Below are positions 11,386 to 19,906 of a stretch of DNA of 64,000 bases, piece by piece (within the stretch, counting starts at the first letter, position 1; every line of letters starts with the position of its first letter). Both the position numbers and the translations under genes were made by a program. Source of the DNA: Ixodes scapularis (taxonomy: Eukaryota; Arthropoda; Arachnida; Ixodida; Ixodidae); assembly GCF_016920785.2 (NCBI RefSeq), contig NW_024609836.1:11376018-11440017 (forward strand), written 5' to 3'. The notes under the pieces were generated by a model. That model made no database searches, was not told where the DNA came from, and was given only the letters and a program-made list of their open reading frames with translations.

Positions 11386-12503
11386 GTATATATATGTTCT
11401 GTACACTCAGCCTTTGCCGTTTCCGACGTGCTGTTTATGATATCTCTGAATTCTGCAAATCTATTGTGAAATCCACAAATTCAAGCGTTGCGAAGACCAC
11501 GATCAAGAATATACCCGCGCATTTCAGTGCCGTGGCGTCCGTGGCAGGCAGGCTTGCAGATGGTGCAGACGGTAAAAAAAAAAAAAAAAAGTACGCCGCG
11601 CTTTTTTTTTCTAGTGCGTGATTACTAGAGCGAGCTTACCGAGCCTTTATTTGACACCATAGAACTTCGTCTACTCGCCTGAGAAAAACTTTACTGGCCA
11701 AAGAGTGAGCCCGTACTACCGCTGGTGTCACTTTCTCATTTTTGCCAGGAGAAACTTCCTGTTTAAAAAAAACATATGCTAAAAATAAAAATAAAAAATC
11801 CAATAAATTTGCGAAACAAGATATTTTGGTTTGGATTACTACTCGAGTTGGACTCGATTTGGGTTACTACTCGAGCGATGTTTGCTTGTGTGCATAATCA
11901 ATTCGAAAAAAAAAAAAACTGGAACCTCATAAAACAATATTAAAAAAAATAATAATAAAACGCCCGAGTACTTTTTAACCCACGCTTATGAGGAGACGAC
12001 CCTAATGGCAGGCAAGTCGGCGAGAGCAAAGAATGGAAATAAACGACTGTGCGCGGAGGCACAAGCATTGGAGGGGTGAAGAAAAAGGAAATTCCCCGAA
12101 CCTGGAGAGCGCTGTGGAGGCCACGAATGTAAGGCGCCCAGCAAGGAACACGACAAGCACAACGCCGCGACTCTCAGCATCTTTGCCGAGATGCTGAGTT
12201 CTTTCTAGGATTGAGCGATAATACCCTTCAGGGTTCTTTATTTTCGCTAATTAAATGTTAAATACCGAATGCTAGTTATTTAAATCGCTGATCAGTATGT
12301 ATTTATTGCTCCTTACCCCCGCCGTGGCTGGCGGCTTGTTCTTAAAACAAGTTTGTTCATTCTCGACCTCGCTATTTCAAGAAACGTCTGCATTCTTCGC
12401 CGAAACACCCGGCCATATAGAAACTTGCAATGCATACGACAGCGATCCTTGGCGCGGGCGGCAGTCTCCGAGTGTAACCACGACTGCTTCCCTCTGGTCC
12501 CAG
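11386..12503. other. Remainder of homeobox intron 1
   Basis: This stretch holds poly-A tracts, a direct repeat of GGRTTACTACTCGAG around 11836 and 11863, and a perfect 10-bp hairpin at 12173-12198. An open frame running into exon 2 from 12297 is intronic read-through of the exon frame and not a separate gene. Confidence 0.7.
12173..12198. repeat. Perfect 10-bp hairpin in intron 1
   Basis: CTCAGCATCT and AGATGCTGAG flank a six-base loop. This is a short perfect inverted repeat of unknown role, close to the expected rate for a sequence this size. Confidence 0.6.
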
Positions 12504-12605
12504 GCCCAAGTGTACGAGCTGGAACGGAGGTTCAAGCAACAGAAGTACCTGTCCGCACCGGAGAGGGAACACCTGGCGAGCCTCATCCACCTCACACCAA
12601 CCCAG
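12504..12605 (+). CDS. scro: scro-like homeobox gene, exon 2 (homeodomain residues 11-44)
   Basis: The acceptor is CTGGTCCCAG ending at 12503, and the donor is CCCAG|GTATGG after 12605. The exon has 102 bases, phase 0 at both ends, and encodes exactly 34 residues beginning AQVYELERRFKQQKYLSAPE and ending HLTPTQ. It holds homeodomain helices 1 and 2, with conserved L16 and F20. Every residue fits the NKX2-1/2-4 type; the NKX2-2/vnd group typically has R rather than K in the RRF(K/R)QQ(K/R) stretch. Confidence 0.96.
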
Positions 12606-12781
12606 GTATGGTGGTCGCACCTCGAATGCAAGGGCGGACTTAAGGAAGTGGATCAGCTTTGCTTTAATAAAATCATATATATAAACCAGCCAAAGTTTAT
12701 TTTTCGGTGCCATATCAAATATTGCGTCGACAAAATACACGTGGCCAACGCTTAAGCCGTAACGTCATATCTAAGCAAACT

Positions 12782-12834
12782 CCCCGCCCCCCCCCCCCCC
12801 CGCCCCCACCCCCACCCCGTCCCCCTCCTCCGCC
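12782..12834. repeat. C-rich simple repeat in intron 2
   Basis: A long C tract with scattered G, A and T residues, including a (CCCCCA)n-like section. It is a low-complexity intronic repeat. Confidence 0.85.
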
Positions 12835-12929
12835 AGCCGAATGCCCATCGCTCCTCCTAGGCCTGACCCATAAATCAGCACCCTGCTCGAACGCAGCGCC
12901 CGACTGTTTGGTCTATAGACCAACTCAAC

Positions 12930-13133
12930 TCTCTGACGTCACGCCAGTGCGGTGGCGCTGCTGTCGGCACTGCGCATGCGCAGATGGAAGTTGCGGTGAC
13001 GTCAGAGAGACGCCGAGTTCTGATTGGCTCTGAGGGGAAAGATAGTAGGCAGACATTGAGGCAGCTTGCTTTGATGTCTACCCGCTATCCTTTCGTCGGA
13101 GCCAATCAGAGGTCGGCGTCTTTCTGACGTCAC
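12930..13133. repeat. Three-arm inverted repeat with CRE-like sites in intron 2
   Basis: The main arms are 12996-13056 and 13074-13133. They are reverse complements over about 60 bases with a 17-base loop and share GTGACGTCAGA, GACGCCGA and CTGATTGGCTC. A third short arm at 12930-12944 also pairs with 12996-13010. TGACGTCA, the consensus CREB/ATF site, occurs at 12934, 12997 and 13125. A related foldback lies at 25690-25920, which points to a transposon family rather than a gene-specific element. Confidence 0.75.
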
Positions 13134-14468
13134 TGCAGCCTCCTGCAAAAGAAGTGGACGAACCTAATATGAAAGGAAGTAAAGAGCCACCGCGTCAGGG
13201 CTCAGAGTGATTACCCTTCGGGCTGCTCGTTGCTTGGAATCATCGTTACCGCAGTTATCTGAAACGCTATCCGAGCTCGCCGGAAGCGCTTTTTCCGTCT
13301 TCCACGAATGTTCGAACGGCGCTCGAAAGAGCAAACCGATATCGCACCAGCTTCCTTACGCCGTATGTGAGGTCGAGGGAACTCGGATTTAGTCTTCAAT
13401 CACTCAACTGCTGCCAACCGCGCTGACCCGGCGAAATTACTCGCAGCCCGACGCGACGATGACGCCAATATAAAGAAGCGCTGAAAGTAGTACGTCACCA
13501 TTCCTCTCGTTGTCTTTCTGCTTTTGCTATTGCGCATTCAACCAGTGGGGCACAGTGAACGCGCCGTGAAGTTTCTTTCTGCGCAAGAGTGGTGTAGCCG
13601 GCGATAGCCCTAGTGATAGCTAGAAGGTTATTGAGGTATTTGACATACAAAGCAAAAGAGCATTATTAAACTGCAAAATAGAAACGAACAAAGCCCCGGT
13701 GGATTCCCGACATACTCGAGGACCATCGCGTGCACACATTCCGAGAGAAATTTGAGCATCCCCTGATTTTGCCATTGCTTGCTGCGCAAAGAAAGCTACC
13801 ACGCTCGGTAAATCGTACGGTGCCAAGCGGCAGAACACGCCCTTATACCCTTTTTTATATATCAGTAAAATACGATAACGCGAGGAGATTGTGGGTCACG
13901 TACTGATGCTTAGCGCGCCAAATTACAGCAAAATGCAGGTTACATATACTGCAACAGTTTGCCCTGATACCTTAGTTTGATACCAGTTTCTTTTTGTGTA
14001 TATTATTCCCGTACTACGCAAGTCCACTAGAATAGATACAATTATTCGTCAATGCCGCAATAGAAACAAAACTATTGCACACTATTGACTGTACTATTTC
14101 AGGTCAAGGGTAGTTCCTTTTACCTAAGTAGCAAATTAACCAAAACAAAAATAGCCGCGAGTTCTTTTCCCTGCAGAACGCGCTAACAGTCAATTACGAA
14201 AAAAAAAAAAACTAATTTAATGACGAAGCCGAGATTTTGACTAAAATGTGATGTGCGCAGGAACCTTGTGCATGGCGCTTAACTTGTTTATTGTGCATGC
14301 GCACATCAGTTTTCAAATCTAATCACATTCCGAACTTCGCCATTCGCTAGTATCCTTCTGTTGTTCGCCATGATCGGCTGTCACTTTGTTGTAAAGAAAA
14401 CGTGGAATCAATACTTTTCTAGAGTGCAGTAGCGATCAACGGGCTCACGCACGATAATCTACCCGCAG
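13134..14468. other. Remainder of homeobox intron 2
   Basis: I see no supported exon in this stretch. Open frames of about 60-70 codons on both strands lack recognisable domains. A poly-A run lies near 14201, and the acceptor tract CTACCCGCAG ends the intron at 14468. Confidence 0.65.
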
Positions 14469-14892
14469 GTGAAGATCTGGTTCCAGAACCACCGCTACAA
14501 GTGCAAACGGCAGGCCAAAGAAAAAGCCATGGCCGAGCAGCAGCTCCACCACGGTGCGACCAGCGGTGGCTCGACCAACTCTCACGCCGAATCCACCGGT
14601 GGCGGTGGACACCATTCCCCGCGCAAGGTGGCCGTGCCCGTGCTCGTCAAGGACGGCAAGCCCTGTGGCAGTTCTTCCGGTGAAGAAGACGCCGTTGGAG
14701 ACCTCCTCGTCAGTTCCGGCTCTGTCGGGGCATCGGTGTCCCAGTCGCATCAGCATCATCAGTCGCAGAGAGGAAGTGGTCTGATGCATCATCAGCATCA
14801 TCACCACAGGTCGTGCCTGGGAGACGGGACGGCCGGCTCCAGGATGATGTGCGGGACGCAGCCCACAAGCGCCAGTCCTCTGGGCATCAACG
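14469..14892 (+). CDS. scro: scro-like homeobox gene, exon 3 (homeodomain residues 45-60, NK2-specific domain)
   Basis: The exon starts directly after CCCGCAG and ends at the consensus donor ACG|GTAAGT, leaving phase 1. It opens with VKIWFQNHRYKCKRQAKEK, recognition helix 3 with W48, F49, N51, R53 and the NK2-class Y54. Residue 56 is Cys, where vertebrate NKX2-1 has Met. The NK2-specific domain PRKVAVPVLVKDGKPC is at 14619-14666. The remainder is low-complexity: Gly/Ser-rich, then Ser/His/Gln-rich with two His clusters. The first codon is GTG for Val45 and is not an initiation site. Confidence 0.96.
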
Positions 14893-14939
14893 GTAAGTGG
14901 AATGCTAGATGGCGCGAGCTACTTCGTGTGGCAAATTGT

Positions 14940-15062
14940 GGCGAGCGAGCTAATTCATGTGGCAAATTGACGCCACATGAATTGACATCACGTGACGTAG
15001 TCATGTGACGTGACATAATGGGGTAAAGTCGTGGTGTCACGTGATACAAAAAAGGCACACGA
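14940..15062. repeat. Hairpin plus ACGTGA-rich segment in intron 3
   Basis: AATTCATGTGGC (14952-14963) and GCCACATGAATT (14972-14983) form a perfect 12-bp stem with an 8-base loop. It is followed by a run of CACGTGACG/CATGTGACG/TCACGTGA motifs up to about 15050. Similar ACGTGA-rich stretches occur at 25290-25490, 29370-29480, 32860-32880 and 33404-33480, so this is a dispersed sequence type. Confidence 0.65.
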
Positions 15063-15203
15063 CGTCAATTTGCGCCTTTGTACAAAGGGGAATGCACAGA
15101 CAGATGGACGAACAAAATTCTGGCATTACGAGGTTCTGTTGAAACGCATTCCATGTCTCGAAGAAACACGTTTTGAAGCACACTGTCTCCTTCTCCAACC
15201 CAG

Positions 15204-15349
15204 GTATGACGTCGTACAGCCAAGCGGTCGACCTCAACTCAGGGTCGGTGGTCGGCAACACCGGTTCGGGGGTCGGCGGCAGCGGCATGGCGTCGTCGAT
15301 GCCATCCATGTGCCCGTCCTACCTGCAACTCCAGGGGCGGACTTGGTGA
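15204..15349 (+). CDS. scro: scro-like homeobox gene, last coding exon with GRTW terminus
   Basis: The acceptor is CCAACCCAG ending at 15203. The first two bases complete the Gly codon split from exon 3, then 47 codons follow, beginning MTSYSQAVDLNSG and ending CPSYLQLQGRTW, with TGA at 15347-15349. The GRTW end matches the known C-terminus of vertebrate NKX2-1 and is strong independent support for both the frame and the stop. The stop is UGA followed by C, the context most often associated with leaky termination in animals. Confidence 0.95.
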
Positions 15350-15373
15350 CTGGACCTCTGGGACGCCTCGTGA

Positions 15374-15562
15374 CCCCAGCGGACTCACGGGACGTCCCCG
15401 GCGACCGTTAAGCGAGAGGTCGCCGACGTTGTCACCTTCACGGACGAAGAGGAGGACGACGAGGACGACGACGAGGATGACGTTTACGGCGCGGTGCGAT
15501 CGGGTGAAGACTCGGCAGACCAGCAGCAGCAACAGCAAGACCTTCGCGATCTTGTGCTCTGA
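15374..15562 (+). other. In-frame acidic/Gln-rich open stretch beyond two UGA codons
   Basis: In the same frame as the homeobox CDS, after TGA at 15347 and a second TGA at 15371, 62 codons stay open to TGA at 15560. The centre encodes VTFTDEEEDDEDDDEDDVYG, and later ADQQQQQQDLRDLVL ends the frame. Both upstream stops are UGA-C. It could be a read-through extension, an alternatively spliced C-terminus or a GAC/CAG-rich UTR with no coding role. Confidence 0.3.
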
Positions 15563-16832
15563 AGACGTCATCGAGGAAAAAGCCTTCGGTGTGTTTGTTA
15601 GAGGTCGTTGAATCAGAGAGCTGCAAGACACTGAGACAAAATGCTGCCCACGACAGGGAATATAAACCCTTTGCGTTTTTATATAGGACCTCACAATGCT
15701 GTGAAAGGGGACAAGGCTACAGCTACAGTGTGCTTAGAGATATTGAACACCGTTTGAAAAAAAAAAGAAAACGGAATGTGACTGGGACCTCGTGCTCCTC
15801 TGCATCTCAAGAACGTTTTGCAAGACGTGAACCTTAACCCCACTTGTACTTCGTGCTATAGAAGTCCCTAAACCTGCAAGATCAAGCATTTAGAAAGGCT
15901 AATTTCACTTAGGGATCGTCAAAAGCATGTCTTCAACGAAGTTTACTATCAAAAGAATTCCTGTCATTTACGGTAGTATGATTTTGGAACTACCGCTCAC
16001 ATCTAATACGTGAGTTCACTCAGAACAAACAACTAAGATTGAATGGAGCGTATGACGAAGAAATTTCACCCCCTGTGTAACTACATTTGGCCCTTCATGT
16101 GCTACGATGTTTCATACGCCCAAAGTTTTGAGGACCATCCGGTGAAACGGTCCCTAGGCGGCACCTGTGAAGCTCAGGCCAAGATCTCCACGTTGTATAC
16201 GCATCCTGTCAGCAGTCAACGAATGTGTATTCTGTACGCTGAACTGCAATTTCGCCGAACGGCAGCAGAAAGTGAACGTTTTTTATTGACACTTATCATC
16301 TCCGCTGCTTGTTCGTTGGTTTGTATAGAGATGTGTTGCATGATCACTCACTTTTAGTCTATGGAATGCGCGACTATTCTAAAAGTGCTTCCGTGTAAAT
16401 GACGTGACTCCCTGTTGAACCATTCGCGTAGAGCAAACTGCAGTTACTTTAGATTACAGGGTCCAATGAAGACTTGAAATCAAACTCATAGAAGGCGATT
16501 CTGCACATCAGTCGGAACCAATCATAGTTCAAGTGGAAGATCGCCAGGTTATAATGGCAAACAAGTAAAACTCGATGTATGCATGTTACAATCAGCGCTG
16601 TATCGCCGTAGGTGTACAAAAGCTCCTTAGAAGATAAACTTAAACCACGAGTAATCCAAATCGAACGACAACCCGCGTCCTATTTCCTTTGGTTTATACA
16701 GGCCTAAGTGTACAGTCATTCACGTTGTCTAGATTTGTACTGGCGCTAGCAGCATGGCGATCCCTTGCACAGGTGCGCCAAAATAGATAGTCGAAGGGTA
16801 TAGAAGCAGATTAAAAAATAGCATTTTGTGTA

Positions 16833-16838
16833 AATAAA
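16833..16838 (+). promoter_or_regulatory. Candidate polyadenylation signal AATAAA
   Basis: This is the first canonical AATAAA on the + strand downstream of the homeobox stop codon that I could find. No experimental support is available. Confidence 0.4.
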
Positions 16839-16989
16839 TACATCTGGATGGCGTTAGGTTGTATGCGGTGCCATTGTATCGTAGTAAAAAACGTGTTCTT
16901 ACGACCTGTACATACGAATTCATAAAGCTTCATCCAAACAAGACACGGTGCTTGCGTGGTCCTTCATTTTCCCCTCGCGCACAAGGATA

Positions 16990-17130
16990 CCTTCGTAGAT
17001 ACCGATTTAGTCAAGGATTTCAAGACAAAATTTATCACAGCAATTCGTAGATACCGATTTAGCCTTCATAGACAGCGATTTAGCCTTCGTAGATACTGAT
17101 TTATTGAAGGATTTCAAGACTAAATTTTCA
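16990..17130. repeat. Local tandem duplication (minisatellite-like)
   Basis: CCTTCGTAGATACCGATTTAG occurs with small changes at about 16990, 17044, 17063 and 17085. The longer segment, which adds AAGGATTTCAAGAC and a CACAGCAA tail, occurs twice (16990-17043 and 17085-17136). Confidence 0.75.
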
Positions 17131-17136
17131 CAGCAA

Positions 17137-18027
17137 ACCGTTTAAACCGCAGCATGGCCTATGTTCCTTTTTGCGGCATCTAACACTTAAACCGCTTAAA
17201 GCGGTGTCCTACAGACCTCTATCACGACGCTTGAATCTATTTTTTTTTTCGGTGATTGTGACTTCCCACCTGGCATTTTTAGGGTGTATCACGCAGCAAT
17301 GGCATTGCCCAATCTAGAGGGGTCACTGGCGAAATCTGTCGGCATTCCTCAACTCGCCACATTTCAACATAAAACTGTTATATTGTTATTACTGCAAACC
17401 CAGATATAATTAGCCTAATTGATCTGTTAACGGCTTCCGACCAATAAGGTTGTTGTTACATCCCGCATATATGACTTTGGTACTGTATGATCCGCAACGA
17501 AAAAATGACCAATTACTGCTGTCACTGTACTCTCAAAACTGTTTTTTTTTTTTTTTTTTTTTTTTTAAGCGGAGAGCGCAATTATTATTTTTTGAGGGAA
17601 AACCGATTTTCTGTTGGCACAGCTTTCAATTGCCGTTCTTTTGCTGGCGGGCATTTTTATAACTACCACCGTGTGACACGAGTTGCAAACTTTTCGAAGC
17701 GCAAAACGAATTAAGGGAACATCCTGAACACGTCCACTTTTTTCCCGCAGCATCGACTACGTAACACTAAAGAGAACGAGTGAGAGAAAGGGAAGCGCAA
17801 TGGCGCACCTGCCCTCACCCATTAACTTGCGGTGCCTCCGCGTCCTTAGAGGTCGCTTCCGTCGTCTGCGGCTGCCAGTTCTAGACAGGCGGTTCCCACA
17901 GTGAGACTTCTCGAGGAATGAGTGCCGTCTGGGAAATTGTCTGCGACCTACAAATGAAGGGCAGCCAAACATGCCTTCGGCCTTCAGAACACGTTGGCAT
18001 AGATATTTTTGTTGCTCTAGGGCGCAG
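17137..18027. other. Intergenic, no recognised gene
   Basis: The stretch contains a 25-base poly-T run at 17542-17566 and short unrecognised open frames. The segment 17755-18027 is less AT-rich and probably belongs to the transposon that includes the hairpin at 18028. Confidence 0.5.
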
Positions 18028-18098
18028 CTCTTAGGCGCCCGTTCCCGCATATAGCGGTGTCGGCGTAACCGCTGCATGCGGGAACGGGCGCCTAAGAG
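18028..18098. repeat. Perfect 23-bp hairpin
   Basis: The arms 18028-18050 and 18076-18098 are perfect reverse complements (CTCTTAGGCGCCCGTTCCCG...). Inside the 25-base loop, GCGGT and ACCGC pair again. A diverged relative with GCGCAGCTCT, GGCGCCCGTT and GTCGGCGTAACC lies at about 32776-32840 without the strong palindrome. This suggests a transposable element terminus. Confidence 0.8.
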
Positions 18099-18399
18099 TC
18101 CCTCAATGCAACACTGCAAGCCTTGCACTATGGAACCCCCACCGTACCCTGGTAGACCCCTCTGCCATACCCTGTTTGAAACGTCAAAAAGTTTCGGCTG
18201 GAACCCCGCTCACTCATCACTAAGTGCTCTTACTGAATTCATTAAAAAACCGCTCAACTTGTTTCATGTTGACAAACTATCATCGCACTGCCAGCTTTTC
18301 TGCCATAAAACACACTCTAGGTAAGCCGTTATTAATTCTCCGCCGAAGAATATCTTTTTCGTACCTTTTATGAAATATGTCATCAAAAAGCTGTCCTTC

Positions 18400-19700
18400 G
18401 TCATAAACTAATTACACAACCTTTCTAAATCTCTGTACGCATTGATCGAAGCCATAAAGGTGGTATTCAAAATTTTAGAACTTCGTTATTCTAATATTCT
18501 TTTAAGCCTCAAACATCGATAGATTAGAACTACCTTCTCGCCTCGATTGCTAAAATCACTGATATTGTTTTGTTTAAACATGCTATGACGTTTATTTTGT
18601 ATTTAATATTTTAAGCTCTCTCTCTCTTCTTCAATGTACTTACCTTGAGGTCATTTAAAGTAAATAAATAAAATAAAACTAGTATTGAACTAGCGTACAA
18701 AAAAGGATTCATAAACACATCATGGTACTGTAAATTAACATCTTTTTGCATAATTCGTATAATAAAAACATTATCCATCATACAACTGGACTATAAAGCC
18801 CAGTATCAAAAACAAATGAAATATGAAAACATCATTACTTAAGCACAAGCCAAAGAACTATTTAAATCAATATCTTAAAAAATGTGTCAAGAATACATCA
18901 TTAGGCAGATTATTCCATTCTTCAGCAACAAAACGAATTCATCATTCCTTAATGCAAATCAAGTGCATTCATTTTGTATTCTTTAACTACATCAATAAAG
19001 ATTTCTGGTGGGTGTCTCAAGATACTAAAACAAATTTACTTCATGAACGAATAAATGTAAAATACAGTTTTCTTAATTCGGCTAGAAGCCTGCCGAAACT
19101 GTCGTCGGGTAAAATGTATCCTGCGTAATGCCTCTAGGGTTGTCATTTTAACACGAGCTCTTCCACGTTAAGTCACTAGATAGCATAACTCTAGATTGAG
19201 TCTAATCCTATTATTTAATTATTTGCCATGAAGCATATATTCAGGATGCTTCGTATAATGCGCATGTCCCGTATGAAAAGTGATCTATTTGGGAGCCTAC
19301 GTGATCACAGTAGCATGTGATTGCCCGTAGAATCCCAATCCAGTCAATTAAAGGAAAATATACCGTTTTATTTTTTGTTCTAATATAAGAAGGAAATACA
19401 AACACAAGAGTGTCGTGTGAGCCACAAATGCATATAGGACGTGCATTTGCTATATGGCATAATTGATCTCAGGAATCTCGAACTTTAAGAAATGCAAATA
19501 ACCATTGCTTCACCCAAAAGAAAGCAATGGTAAAAAAGCGATTAGCGTAAAGTGAACGAATAAAACAACAAACACAGAATTACTTCACGGGATGTCCAAC
19601 AAACAGAGCCGACACAACACTCCAGAAACAAAAAAGGCCCAAACACGCCGGCATATATTTATTGCCAGTGTTTTTAAAAGGACAAAACCAAACACACCTT
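18400..19700. other. AT-rich intergenic, possible LINE flank
   Basis: The stretch is AT-rich with one open frame (18823-19128, + strand). Its sequence resembles the antisense of a LINE body more than a gene, but I cannot place it firmly. No other feature was seen. Confidence 0.35.
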
Positions 19701-19721
19701 CTATCTGATTGTTGCCAAACC

Positions 19722-19906
19722 AGGCACGTAGCCAGGCCGGGGGGGGGGGGGGGGGGGGGCATGGGGTTCGGCTGCCCCCCCCCCCCCCCCCCACCCCGAA
19801 ATCTTTCATTTTGCTGGGGCCTCCTTCCCCCCCCCCCCCCTTATACAGCATTTTGTCATGGGCGCCCCCCCCCCCCCCCCCTAAAGAAAACCTTGGCTAC
19901 GTGCCT
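19722..19906. mobile_element. MITE-like element with long poly-G and poly-C tracts
   Basis: The ends are AGGCACGTAGCCAGG (19722-19736) and CCTTGGCTACGTGCCT (19891-19906), an inverted terminal repeat. The interior holds a run of about 21 G and three long C runs separated by short unique spacers. Short open frames giving poly-Pro or poly-Gly are translation of these tracts. Confidence 0.7.

Larger units (their letters stand above)
10520..15349 (+). other. scro: NK2-class homeobox gene, scarecrow/NKX2-1 group (four exons visible, 5' incomplete)
   Basis: The spliced product of exons 10520-10737, 12504-12605, 14469-14892 and 15204-15349 is a transcription factor of the NKX2-1/NKX2-4/scarecrow group. 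These proteins bind CAAG-core sites in the nucleus and pattern anterior nervous system and pharyngeal tissues in animals (family knowledge). All three visible introns have AG acceptors and GT donors, with phases 0, 0 and 1. The homeodomain has Y54, the NK2-class hallmark, and YLSAPEREHLASLIHLTPTQ in the middle. An NK2-specific domain follows, and the protein ends GRTW, as vertebrate NKX2-1 does. The first visible exon begins in phase 1, and with an upstream A it would restore an ISR(L/F)MG motif known in the family. The N-terminal exon carrying the TN motif is therefore missing here and expected upstream. Visible length is about 295 residues. Confidence 0.95.
15350..16838 (+). other. scro: Probable 3' UTR of the homeobox gene
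   Basis: No splice acceptor is needed after the stop, and the next good polyadenylation hexamer on the + strand is AATAAA at 16833-16838, preceded by ATTAAA at about 16810. That would give a 3' UTR of about 1.5 kb, common for homeobox genes. The end is inferred only from the hexamers. Confidence 0.45.

Noticed and set aside
12297..12755. 152-codon + frame starting at an ATG in intron 1 and containing homeodomain helices 1 and 2
   Set aside because: The frame merely runs through intron sequence on both sides of exon 2. Splice signals at 12503 and 12606 and the homeodomain continuity with exons 1 and 3 define the real coding part.
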